Positions 44,160 to 53,729 of a DNA stretch of 64,000 bases are shown in pieces; the stretch's first letter is position 1, and every line of letters starts with the position of its first letter. A program made the translations under genes and the position numbers. Under the pieces are notes generated by a model, which did not search any database, was not told where the DNA came from, and saw nothing but the letters and a program-made list of their open reading frames with translations. The DNA comes from Amblyomma americanum (lineage: Eukaryota; Arthropoda; Arachnida; Ixodida; Ixodidae), in NCBI RefSeq assembly GCF_052857255.1, contig NC_135507.1, forward strand, positions 71,373,721-71,437,720, read 5' to 3'.

Positions 44160-44920
44160 GATTGAGTTTTACTTTTTGTGTTTTGAGTTTTTTTATCACT
44201 GCTTGAGATGTTGATGCAAGGAAATATCACTGCAGCAAGCGGTGCATATCTATGTAAAAGTCCTGCAAATACGACCTCTAGCACTCATGTGGGTGTGCTT
44301 GAGGTCACAAAAACGAAGTTCTAGAGCATTTCTCAAACACTTCAAAGACCAAACAACACAGTGTGTAACCAAGAGGTACAGACACAAAATTTTTAACACA
44401 AAGTAGCGAATGATTTCTTTCATGGGTGCAAGGAGATGTCTTCTAGTAAAGTTCACTAACAGGCGTTGAGTGGAACATACGATTTTGCATGGCCTGATAA
44501 GCCGTTCGGCCTTTCCACTCATATCCAGTGACGTCAAGGTGCACTTGCCCAATTACTGTGACGTTACCAAACTATGTGGTAGTTCACAGGGGCTACCAGT
44601 GCTTGCTAACGACACCGACGTCATCAGGAATGTAGTAGTAGTACAGGTTGGCCAGTCGACTTGAACGTTAAGGTGCAGTTCAGAAGCTGCAGGTACAAAA
44701 GTGTTTATAATTATCAACTATCTGCACAAGAGTTTTAAGCTCCTTTTCACCATTACTAGGCCCATATGCATCTTTCAAGGCAAAAAAACTGACACTCGAA
44801 AACTTTGTGTCTGTACACCTTCAACATGCTGTAATGAAGTGCAATAAAATGGTGCACAATAGTCAAACACTCCATCCAGTCTTCTTTCACAGCATCAGAA
44901 ATGTCTAGTGTGCCCTCCTG
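44160..44920. other. Convergent intergenic segment of the ISL2EU-like module
   Basis: This holds the 3' flanks of the YqaJ gene and the THAP transposase. Short frames occur on both strands without recognisable domains. A second plus-strand AATAAA lies near 44844. Confidence 0.45.
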
Positions 44921-44924
44921 CTTG

Positions 44925-47694
44925 TCACGGAGTAATGGTGCCTTGGATGTGGCCCGTTTCATTCTCACTGTCATTTTCGTTCTCTTCCTCTTCGCCTTTT
45001 GGATCTGCTATTAGTGGCCCTTTCAGATGGCACAGCCCCGCACAAACTAGCACAATGCTGTTCATCAACTTCTTGTGATGAATAGACAATGAATACTCGA
45101 GAATTCTGTACACTTTAATACGATTAATTGCACGTTCAACGTGAATTCTCAGGTGCGAGATCCGTCTTGATGTAGTTGCTTCTCTTTCAGTAAACTGAAG
45201 CCTGCCTTTTGAGAAAGCCGGTGTGTTGAGCTTCACTCCCTTTTCCTTCATGGAAGTACTCAGACTAAAACCTCTGTCAGCCATGATTACGTGCCCTTCA
45301 GACAAGTTGTCAACAAAGCCAGAGTCTTCAACAATGAACTTATCTGATGCTCGTCCACCATATGTGCCAGATACAAACATTATGAATCCACTTGGTGCAA
45401 CTGCAACGAGGAACTTGACAGTGTTGCAGCCCTTGTAGGAGCTGTATGTCTGCCCTCTGGGATAAAGTTTCTTGGGCCGCTGCATGTACACCTCAGTACA
45501 GTCTACAATAACAGTAGTGTCAGCATATTGACTTTTGGCAAACTGTTGTGGTATTGTTGCTAAAATTGTTTCAATTGGCAGCCATGCAACAACATTGGTC
45601 ATAATGTCATGCAAAATGCCTATCATTTTGCGAAATATTCTTCCTGTTTGAGCCACAGATGCGCCAAATCTCAGGGCCAAGTCAAAATACAGTAGTCCTA
45701 ATCGCAGTCGCATTAGTGTTAGCAGGACTTGGTCGCCAATGGTCATGTTTCCACAAACCTTACCATGATCAGCCACTGTTGTCACGAGTTTCCTAAAGCC
45801 ATCAAGCCCAAGACCCGTGTAAAAGTTGCACGCTGCCTCAGAAAGGTCCTATGTGGTTTGTGTTTCTGATCATTGAAATTTGGTTTCTGGAGCTGCATAT
45901 GAGTGCTCAACATGTATGATGGAATATGGGTCTTCCCACTGAACACCCACACTGCAAACTTGCATCTCTGCTTGGCAACTCTTGTTACACTTTTGACTTG
46001 CTCTTCCTTCTTGAGTGGAAACAGGACCATGGCAGCTGAGGTCAAGGACACTGCTGTAGCACTCATCCGAGTCTGAAGCCTGCTGCAAATGGTCCGCTGT
46101 GTCCCAGGTTGAACTTGAGGCAGCAGATGCGGCTTGTGCAGGTGTCACTGCTGAGACAGGATGTTGTGTGGCCTGCACATAAAAATAAAACAAAGCATCG
46201 AAGGAAATTTCAGACATATAATGCGTTCATGCTATGCAAATTACGATTCATTTCTACCCCATTTAGGTGAGTTGATTGTTTGAGTGAGACAGCTCGACTA
46301 CTTGGATGAAGACAAAGCAGAGACATACTACCTGGCTATCCATTATTTGCACCGATGCAGCCTTTGGCTGGAGGGTTCTCAGGATTGGCCTCCTTCCACG
46401 TGTCACCTATGTAAACGCACAGAGGGGGTATGGTCCATGTGAACTGCGAAGCTCGAGAACATGCTAACAATCCGGCATTTTTCCTATTTTCTCAGTATCC
46501 CACGTGCACATTCTTGGATTTTTAGATGTGGCTTGTTAATTGCAACCACGCGTTTTGAACCACAGCATGTCGGTAACTTTTCTAAATTACAAAAAGCCGC
46601 CGCGGTGGCTCAGTGTTTATGGTGCTCGGCTGCTGGCCCGATAGACGCGGGTTCGATCCCGGCCGCAGCGGTCCAATTTTCATGGAAGCGAAATTCTAGA
46701 GGCCCGTGTGCTTTGTGATGTCAGAGCAGATTAAAGAACCCCAGGTGGTCGAAATTTCCGGAGACCTTCAACACGGCGTCCCTCATAGCCGGAGTTGCTT
46801 TGGGACGTTAAACCCCCATAAACCAAACTAAACAATTACAGCACACTAAAACAAGCTTTGAAAAGTCTGTGTGTGTGTTGTGTCTGTGGCGCAGCGCAAG
46901 TAGTACGTTCTTGTCACTGGACGAAACGCTATGCACGAATCTCGAATGCGTCAACGTCAGTCTTTGCCGCGCCCATCCCTAAGTAATCGCTGACGTTAAT
47001 AGCGAGTTTACAGCGCACCCGGTATCTGTTTGACGCAGCTTATCGCTGCGTTCTGGCTCCGTAACGCGCATGCCTGTAATGGGTTGATAACGCCAATTGG
47101 CATATAGTTCAACGGTAAGACGACTATCGGCACCCTTGAGGTAGCAGTTAATGCCTAGCTCATTACGACCACGACTTCCAGCACACGGTACGAGGCGTTC
47201 TTGCGCACAGAGCGCGTAAGAGCGCTTAGTATTCATCACGATTTCGAAACAGCCACTTCGACCTCATGAAAGCAGATGTGCACGACGCACTCACCTTTTT
47301 CGCGTAGCCAAGCTTAAGCATTGGGCACGGATTTAGGGCGGTAGGTTTGCCGTCAATAAAATGAACGGAACAGACCTGTAATAAACGAAAAAACGTGCAA
47401 CGGCATCAGTGGCGCGGTGTCTCTCAGCAGAATGTTCACTGTCATAAGTGGAATAACACTTACACGTGCAAGTTTGCTTGGCTTGAAGTTCTTGCGGTTC
47501 AGGGCGATTTCCCATTCACTACACTTCTCAGGCGCAGCCGGAAATCTGTGCAACGAGTACACGCCGCACATACACACACGCCTCTTGCACAGATGTTCGG
47601 CGCAGTTTTCATCCATCACAAGCTTGCGTTTACGTTGGTTGTTCTTGCAGCCAACGATGGCGCAGTGCCGCCCCGACGAGCACTTCTTATACAT
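44925..47694 (-). pseudogene. THAP-domain DDE transposase (ISL2EU type), two internal stops
   Basis: Exon 1 (47694-47464) starts MYKKCSSGRHCAIVGCKNN and holds the first part of a THAP finger (YSLHRFPAAPEKCSEWEI, ALNRKNFKPSKLAR). Exon 2 (47375-47295) completes it (VCSVHFIDGKPTALNPCPML). Exon 3 is 46406-46332 and exon 4 is 46172-44925; all junctions are phase 0 with GT/AG borders. Exon 4 carries a Ser-rich linker, then the DDE_Tnp_4 core: VDCTEVYMQRPKKLYPRGQT, NTVKFLVAVAPSGFIMFVSG, GGRASDKFIVEDSGFVDNL, MADRGFS and HVERAINRIKVYRIL, ending in an acidic tail. The full product would be about 544 residues. A TGA and a TAG lie eight codons apart near 45835-45865, just before the core, in the same frame as both sides. 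The catalytic part itself is open. Confidence 0.85.
46600..46840 (+). mobile_element. Ruka-type SINE, full length
   Basis: It starts ccgccgcggtggctcagtg (A box) with gggttcgatcccggccgc (B box), continues with cgaaattctagaggcccgtg and cccaggtggtcgaaatttcc, and ends gggacgttaaacccccataa accaaac. This is the best preserved copy in the window and matches the tick SINE called Ruka. It lies in an intron of the THAP transposase gene. Confidence 0.85.
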
Positions 47695-47749
47695 CGTAGC
47701 TACTCACCCAAACCACTCAATAATGACACAACTAAACGCCACGCATAAA

Positions 47750-48115
47750 CAAACACGAATATTCGCCGGCACCGCAACGCTCATCCCGCAGTCCACGCCG
47801 AGAAGCGGCGCCTGGTGTCGAGAGTAGGAGCGCGTCCGCAGTCTGCGTGCGAGGCTAAAACAATGTCGGGCAGAAGCGTTTGCGGGTCGGTGGGCTGGAA
47901 ACGCCGATTGGTCGGTGGGATGCGCTTCTCCGTGACGTTTTTCTGCTTCTCCCTCGTTCTCAACCGGACGTGGGTTCGCCGCGCCTCTCTCGGCCTGTCC
48001 CTAGAGTGCCTAGGGAATCGCTAGGGCCGGCTGGCCGGCCGCCGGGCGTGCGTGGTCTGCGGGCATTCTCTTCGTGAGCGCAGGCGGCGGCGCGCGCGTT
48101 TCGGAAGCTGTCCAG
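47750..48115 (+). promoter_or_regulatory. GC-rich, CpG-rich divergent promoter region and 5' exon
   Basis: Between the minus-strand THAP transposase start (47694) and the plus-strand CCHC gene the sequence is clearly more GC-rich than its surroundings, with many CG pairs (ccggctggccggccgccggg). It ends in a donor-like AG|GTATGG at 48115/48116, consistent with a non-coding first exon of the plus-strand gene. Bidirectional promoter activity is inference. Confidence 0.45.
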
Positions 48116-48156
48116 GTATGGCTTTTTTTTTTTGCGTGGTGCGCTCGTCGGCGCAG

Positions 48157-48831
48157 CCAGCTGAAATTTCTGTACAGTTCTTGCTTCCACGACATTGCGA
48201 CGACCCCCAAAAGGCGCTGACCCGCGAGAAATCGCCAGCGACATAAAGGTACGCATTTTATCTCAAATTTCGCTTCATGAAGTGCTGTACCGCTTACCTA
48301 CATGCCTTGCGCATTCCAGGACCTCGTTTTCCTGCTGCAGGAGCACGTCGTGCTGGTGTTCAAAATTTTGCAACTCCATTACGACGACCCACATAAGGTG
48401 CGGTTTGAGGACCGCCGGCGTCGCCATCTGAACCGCCGTCTGACAGCCACGATGAAGCGCTTGTCGGGCGTGCACGTTCTCAATCACGAGGTAAGGGTTG
48501 AACAACGTTTTCGCAAGTTTTCTCGTGCAGAACTCGCCAAATTGCGGCGCTTGTAACGTAACTTTTTTTGCAGCATCGTTTCCTGGATGCTTCTGGCGAG
48601 CCGATGCTGTCCTTGTTTGCCGCAGACCGGGGCATCGACCAGATGTCAAAGATTATCGTCGCGGCCCTCGTCAAGATCTACGGACCAGGGATAGCGTCGG
48701 CTTCAAGGGCAAGACCAGGAGAGGTGTACGTCGTGCACCGGTGTCGTCGGTGCGGAGCCAAAGGGCACAAGACGGACCACTGCTGGGCCTACTGCTCACC
48801 GCGCCGCCACGCCGCTGCAGGTCGCGGTTGA
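48157..48831 (+). CDS. Spliced CCHC-knuckle gene of unknown function
   Basis: Three exon-like blocks with GT/AG borders and consistent phase: 48157-48248, 48320-48490 (DLVFLLQEHVVLVFKILQLH, ending GVHVLNHE) and 48574-48831 (HRFLDASGEPMLSLFAADRG, then SKIIVAALVKIYGPG). The last has one CCHC knuckle, CRRCGAKGHKTDHC, and a stop at 48829-48831. The start is unclear: block 1 has a stop in the joined frame, so translation may begin at MKRLSG in block 2 (near 48450) or in an unseen exon. The knuckle suggests nucleic-acid binding. I do not recognise the rest. GC content is higher than in the neighbours, and there are no internal stops in blocks 2-3. It could be a host gene or a further transposon gene. 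Confidence 0.5.
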
Positions 48832-48846
48832 AGTGCTCCTGCAAAC

Positions 48847-48862
48847 GGCCCTTTTTAGGGCC
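48847..48862 (+). promoter_or_regulatory. Histone-type 3' stem-loop downstream of the CCHC gene
   Basis: ggccct-tttt-agggcc forms a 6-bp stem with a 4-nt U-rich loop, preceded by caaac and followed by acc, 15 nt after the stop codon. Geometry and flanks fit the replication-dependent histone mRNA stem-loop. No obvious purine-rich histone downstream element follows, and the gene is not a histone. Confidence 0.45.
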
Positions 48863-48869
48863 ACCTCAT

Positions 48870-49790
48870 TGTTTCCTGGCAGATCGCGAGCGTCCCGTTT
48901 CGTGCCCGTATTCCCTCTCTGTCGAAATCGACGCCAGACATCAAAATCGCGTGGTGTGAGCTAGTAAATCGCTGGTAGAGACAAAAACTCGTGCTTGTAT
49001 ACAGACTTACCCATCTCCAGTGCGCGTTTGTTTATTTCCGTAGGCACTACTCGCGCTTTGTAGAAATCGACGCCAGCCGCGAAATTTTACATGTTAGACC
49101 TCGCTACAGCATTAGCGCAGCGTGCCTTCGTCTCTTTACGTTCTAACTTTTATGCAGCGCACCTTTGTTTGCTCGTTACTTTTGTTCTTTTCAGTCGTTT
49201 CCTGAATCCGTCCAAAGAGCCGGGCTAAATGGATGATTATGGAACCACATGGCGATTGCACTGCATACAGCACGACTTTGGTCCCTGTGTTTTTAAATAA
49301 AAACATCAGATGTCGAAGGTCATGGTCGTGTCCGAGGATGGCTTCCACAGCTGGGGCCTAACCATAGGGACCGCACACGCTTTGTCGTCGTTGCCAAGTG
49401 GAGAGGCCCAAGATGGCTGGCATCCTTAATAAAGATCCCTTCTCGGGGCCGCTTTAGTGTTTCCTGGCAGATCACGCGCTTTCCACCCTGTGCACATGCT
49501 CTCATTTCCAATTAAAAAGGTCCTTTAATAGCAAGATGTTGCATGGTACTTGAACAATAGCGGCTACAATGACAAAGGTGAAGAAGTGCTGGAGTTACAC
49601 GGAAATAAAAAAGGTTGGGGGTGCCCACATAACAACCTGAAATGGTTTTGGACAGGACTCCTAGTTAATTGCATTTGGACGAGAAAGACAAGGTTTAATT
49701 TTGCAGTGTAAGCTTGCTTCTCTAGAATGAACAGAGAACGTTGCCTCACACTGCTTGGGCCACCTTCCTTGACCCCATGAAAAAAAAAAA
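48870..49790. other. No gene recognised; some Penelope-like flank
   Basis: A phrase at 49010-49035 (cccatctccagtgcgc...tttgtttat) resembles 52155-52190 in the Penelope element. The phrase gtttcctggcagatc recurs at 48869-48883 and 49471-49485. No coding domain was seen. Confidence 0.4.
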
Positions 49791-50059
49791 AACAGGATGC
49801 CTCTGGGAAACTATTTGCGGAATCTCCGCGCCCCCCCCCCCATTCAGGAGGGAAGGGTGGGTGGGGGGGGGGGGGTGACGGCCTCCTCTTTGTCGGGCTC
49901 GGCGCGACGCACGATGGACAAGACGGCGAAAGGAAGGGGGCTGTCAGTGACGCATGTTCCGCGCTCTTCGCTTAGCCAGCGTACAAGTCCCTTCGACAGC
50001 CTGAAATGCCTTCGGTGGGCATCGTCACGCATGTCGAAAGGATTGTCATGCACGTGCGA

Positions 50060-50480
50060 CCGCCGATAACATTCCTTGCAAGCTTATTCATTGCCGTGAA
50101 AATCACGTCCTCCCCGTATCTCGCCCCAATTTTTTTGAGCCGGTGTGAAATTCAATGGATGTATGGAATGCCCACACCACTTGTCTACGTCCACCGTCCT
50201 CTTTTTTACTAGCATGGGCCTCCCTCCTTTGAACAGGATCCTTTCGGAGATCTGAGCCAACTCAGATCAGGATACCCGGCTTCTTTCAGCCTCTCTACCT
50301 GCCCCAGGAAGCTAGCCTCCGCTCTGTGTGTACAGGATTTCCCAAGAGCTCTTTTAAGCATGAAGTCGCTATACCCGCCTTGACGAGTGTGGAATGCCCC
50401 TAACTGACGTTCAAGAGAGGTTTTTTTTTTGTCCTATGGTGATATTCGCAACAGACCCTGCTCTCTAGATAATGGATCCG
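50060..50480 (-). pseudogene. Penelope segment between RT and endonuclease
   Basis: The minus strand reads LERQLGAFHTRQGGYSDFML, then EASFLGQVERLKEAGYPDLS and GISHRLKKIGARYG in shifting frames. This is the region following the reverse transcriptase in Penelope elements. It is separated from the RT by an inserted tRNA-derived SINE. Confidence 0.6.
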
Positions 50481-50481
50481 G

Positions 50482-50720
50482 AGGTATAAAATTTTTTTTA
50501 TGGCGCAAGGGCATCTATGGCCAAATCCGCCTTGACACAAGGTATTTTCTTTTTCTCAAGGTGGGGTCAAAGACCCATTTCCCAAGCATTTCACCCTAAA
50601 TAAGCCGAGCACCAGACCAGAGAAAAGCTTGTACCCATTGTAGCCCCGGCACTGGGGATCGAACCCCGCACCTCCCGCATGCGAGGCGGATGCTCAACCA
50701 CTTGGCCACCGCTGCGGTCG
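50482..50720 (-). mobile_element. tRNA-derived SINE inserted in Penelope RT
   Basis: On the minus strand it begins cgcagcggtggccaagtgg (A box) with gcggggttcgatccccag (B box) and ends gcgccataaaaaaaatttt. The Penelope frame stops right at its head (LQFLD) and resumes beyond its tail (HYLESRVCCEYHHRTKK). The family differs from Ruka beyond the head. Confidence 0.7.
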
Positions 50721-50721
50721 G

Positions 50722-51300
50722 TCTAAAAACTGTAGGGTAGCTGAGCTGGGTAGTTCGAAGGTGAATCGCAGGCCACTACCTGTATCTTTGAAGATTTTGA
50801 CGACGTCCGGAACTGCCCTGGGAGAGTTCGACTTAAGAATGATTAAAAAATCATCGACGTAACGGAACACTTTTAGCGCGAGGTCAGCAAGATTTTGTGC
50901 CAGTTCTTGATCCATCCTGCTCAAGTAAATATCGCTCAAAACGGGTGCCACACGGGAGCCGATGCACACACCCGATTTTTGGACGTACACCTTTTCGCCC
51001 CGCCCAACAACGGCTGACTCTAGGTAAAATGATAGCAGCTCCAGGAAACTTTCTATGGAAACCCCCGCACCCCGCCACGAACACCAACTCGTCATTGTCT
51101 TTTACAATGCAGTCTTTCACTCTCTGCATGAGCTGAGCATGGGGTAGCGAATAAAATAAGTCCTCCACATCGATGCTGAAGGTAGAGTACTTTTTCTTAT
51201 CCAGCCCAGACAGGTACTTAACCACACTTGCGGAATTGTTCACCAAGAAAGGATCCGAAAGCTTGAGTGAGCTCAAATGTCGCCGTAGAAATCCCGACAC
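50722..51300 (-). pseudogene. Penelope reverse transcriptase fragment
   Basis: A first frame (51300 to about 51080) reads SIDVEDLFYSLPHAQLMQRV; a second (51095-50722) continues SFLELLSFYLESAVV, KSGVCIGSRVAPVLSDIYLS and the catalytic block KVFRYVDDFLII (YVDD). One frameshift separates them, and the N-terminal part is missing. Penelope RT is related to telomerase. The frame ends at a SINE insertion. Confidence 0.8.
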
Positions 51301-51339
51301 AACATGCTGCCAAGTGTTGCGCTCGGATATGATTGTCCT

Positions 51340-51936
51340 GAACGTTCAGGGAATGGAATTTCACACCGGCTCAAAAAAGTTGGGGCGAGATACGGGGCGG
51401 ACGTGATTTTCATGGCAAAGAATAAGCTTTCAAGGACTTGTAGTGCTGTGCGAAAGAAGCTCGAGCCTGAGAGCAATCGTGCTGGAGCTGAGTGCTCGAT
51501 AGCGCACAGACAGAAAACCAGGCTCACAGAGTGTAAGACTGGAGTCGTATACGAAGTCCCCCTCTCGTGTGGGAAGAAGTACATCGGCCAGACGGGTCGA
51601 TGTATTAACGAGATGTTAGCAGAGCATCGCAGGTCGTTGAAGGGCGCACCTTCCTCTAATCTCGCCTTGCACTGCAAAGAGTGCAAAGATTGCTTCCCAC
51701 GATTGAACATGACCAGCGTCTTGTTTAAACACAGGGATCAGGTTTGCAGGGAGTTGGTGGAAGCGTACCAGATCAAGAAGGAATCAGATGACTGTGTAGC
51801 ATCACCATCTGTAGGCCTCATTGATGGGGCGATGCCTTTTTTGCGCAGTTTCTTTAGCGCAAGCAGGCGGTGTGGAGCGCTAGCTTGGCAGGAGTGTGCC
51901 TGTGAGTTCGCTGTTTGTTTAGTATCTTGTCTCTGA
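51340..51936 (+). CDS. Penelope GIY-YIG endonuclease domain, open frame
   Basis: The plus-strand frame contains ISHRLKKVGARYGADVIFM, a Cys pair, then TGVVYEVPLSCGKKYIGQTG (GVVYE and YIGQTGR are the GIY-YIG core), RCINEMLAEHRRSLKG (catalytic Arg and His region) and a downstream Glu in CRELVEAYQIKKE. It runs without a stop to 51936. The frame has no RT in front of it on this strand. This nuclease cuts DNA to prime Penelope integration. Confidence 0.7.
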   Translation, partial: ERSGNGISHRLKKVGARYGADVIFMAKNKLSRTCSAVRKKLEPESNRAGAECSIAHRQKTRLTECKTGVVYEVPLSCGKKYIGQTGRCINEMLAEHRRSLKGAPSSNLALHCKECKDCFPRLNMTSVLFKHRDQVCRELVEAYQIKKESDDCVASPSVGLIDGAMPFLRSFFSASRRCGALAWQECACEFAVCLVSCL

Positions 51937-52369
51937 CGATGCGGAGATTGCTTTTAGGTTGTGATCAGTGGCATCACGTTACATGTGCCAAGATGGTGTG
52001 TGATAGGGTTTGCGCTTTCGGGTTTTTTAGCATGTTTTTCGCGGGATGAAGATGCATATATAGGCCTTTTTTCCTTGAATAAAAAATCGGTTGATAGTCT
52101 GCGCTCGTGTCGTGCCTTCTTGTTCTCTGTCTTCGTTTCTTTGCGCAGTTAAACATGACACATACCCAGCTCCAGTGCGCCTTTGTTTATCTCTGGGATG
52201 CCTCTGGGAAACTATTTGCGGAATTTCCGCCCCCCCGCCCCCCGATTCAGAAGGGGAAGGGGGGGGGGGGGGGGTGACGGCCTTTTCTTTGTCGGGCTCG
52301 GCGCGACGCACGATGGACAAGACGGCGAAAGGAAGGGGGCTGTCAGTGACGCATGTTCTGCGCTGTCAT

Positions 52370-52925
52370 TAGGACGAGCTGCCCGGCCTCTCCGCGGCAG
52401 CTCCCCTTTGAACCACCCCCCGGCTGTTCAATCGGAGGCGGGCGACGGCGGGGTGGTGTTGAAAAGGAGCGCCCTTGGGGTCAAGTGCCCCCCCATAGAG
52501 ACAGAGACGGCCGAGCGCTTTGAATCTCGCGTATTGTTCGCGCCCGAACCGAACAAGACGCGGCTGAGACCAATTTGAGTCAAACCAGGTCCAGATGTGG
52601 CGGTGGCCAGCCGGTTTACCGGCTTCGGGCTAAGCCGCGCGCGAGCAACGCGCAATTCCCCTGGAAGGTCAAGACAAGCGGTCATGCGGGCACAGCGAAA
52701 GCGCCTCGCGACAGACGATCTGGCGACACAGCTAATTGAATACAGCGGGAGCGGCCGATCGTCAGCGAAAATCAGTCGCACGTGTGCGCGCGCGAAGCGT
52801 TGGTGCTTTCGTCTCCCGAGAAAGACGAAACCAACCGCACTTGTGTTTGCTTTCCTTCCGAGAGGAGAGCTAACCGAGTGCACATGCGGACACGACGCCG
52901 GGTGGTATTTGCTTGCCTTCTCCTG
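52370..52925. other. GC-rich DNA without assigned gene
   Basis: Both strands have long open frames (131 codons on plus, 200 on minus) because of GC richness. Neither shows a domain I recognise. It may be a host exon or promoter flank. Confidence 0.35.
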
Positions 52926-52930
52926 AGGGA

Positions 52931-53133
52931 CCCAGGTAGCACCGAAACGTTGCAATAATGTTACATTTTTGTTGAAGACTATATTAAAACGCTTCTTTAG
53001 AGCGTTAAAATAGAGTTTTCTGCATAACACACGTTATATGTTAATTTTTAACGTATTACAATGAAACATGTAACGTTACTGCAACTTGGATAACATTTTT
53101 ATAACACTATTCTAATGTTCGGTACTACCTGGG
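52931..53133. mobile_element. AT-rich MITE with CCCAGGTAG termini
   Basis: The left end cccaggtagcaccgaa and the right end ttcggtactacctggg pair at 15 of 16 positions. The interior is AT-rich with repeated aacgtt and ttaaaac motifs in both directions. Total length is about 203 bp. The target duplication is unclear. Confidence 0.6.
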
Positions 53134-53329
53134 GAGAGAGTCCCGCAATGCTGTGGATGTAGGGGGCACGGCATGCAAACCTGGTGGGCCAATGATTCCG
53201 AGGGTCCATTCTCGGAATTCAATTGCTCATAGTAGATTTGATGTTTTTTCATGCTATATATTTTTGAGAGCAGATTTGGAAATTTGCTGAAACTTGAAGG
53301 CGTGCCACGCGGCTCATGAACCAATCATG

Positions 53330-53720
53330 TGGTATATTGTGATTGGGTGATGCAAGGGATGGGCCGGGCCTTTAGGTCTTTAAAACCAGGGCCCGGAGCC
53401 ATGGAAAAGGGTTCTGGGCTACGGTCTGATGTGATGCATCTTCGGCTATGCCGAGTAGGGGCCTCCCCTAGTGGTAGCCAGTTCCACTTTTCTGCTGTTT
53501 AACCTTTCTAACCTTTTTGCCACTTTTAACTTGTCTTTCATGTGTATCAATCTGCTTGCAATGTAAATATTTGTGTAAATACAGTCAAGTTATACTCCCC
53601 TGAAATACCTGCATTCTGCAAAGTCGCAATATCGTCTCTGACGGAGCACCTTTGGTGCCAAGAAGCCTTTGGTCATCCAACCAAGTAACCGTCTCGGGCG
53701 GAGAGCATTTCTGGTGCGAA
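53330..53720 (+). repeat. Possible solo LTR-like sequence
   Basis: The stretch has LTR texture: a GC-rich block (gggccgggcctttaggtc), a T-rich block, atgtaaatatttgtgtaaat near 53560, then aaccgtctcgggcgg. I found no second copy or primer-binding site in the window, so this is tentative. Confidence 0.3.
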
Positions 53721-53729
53721 GTCAAGGGA

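Larger units (their letters stand above)
49796..52366. mobile_element. Rearranged Penelope-like element with flanking direct repeats
   Basis: Two direct repeats of about 170 bp flank the region: 49796-49968 and 52198-52366, both with gggaaactatttgcggaat, C and G runs, and cgcgacgcacgatggacaag. Such flanking copies are typical pseudo-LTRs of Penelope elements. Inside, the reverse transcriptase reads on the minus strand and the GIY-YIG endonuclease on the plus strand, although an intact element has both on one strand. The linker before the endonuclease (ISHRLKK-GARYG motif) is present twice, inverted, at 50070-50172 (minus) and 51350-51430 (plus). The region is therefore two partial copies in head-to-head arrangement. 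Confidence 0.75.

Noticed and set aside
52428..53030. 200-codon open frame on the minus strand as a gene
   Set aside because: The frame overlaps an equally open plus-strand frame in GC-rich DNA and runs into the MITE at 52.93 kb. No domain or codon pattern supports it.
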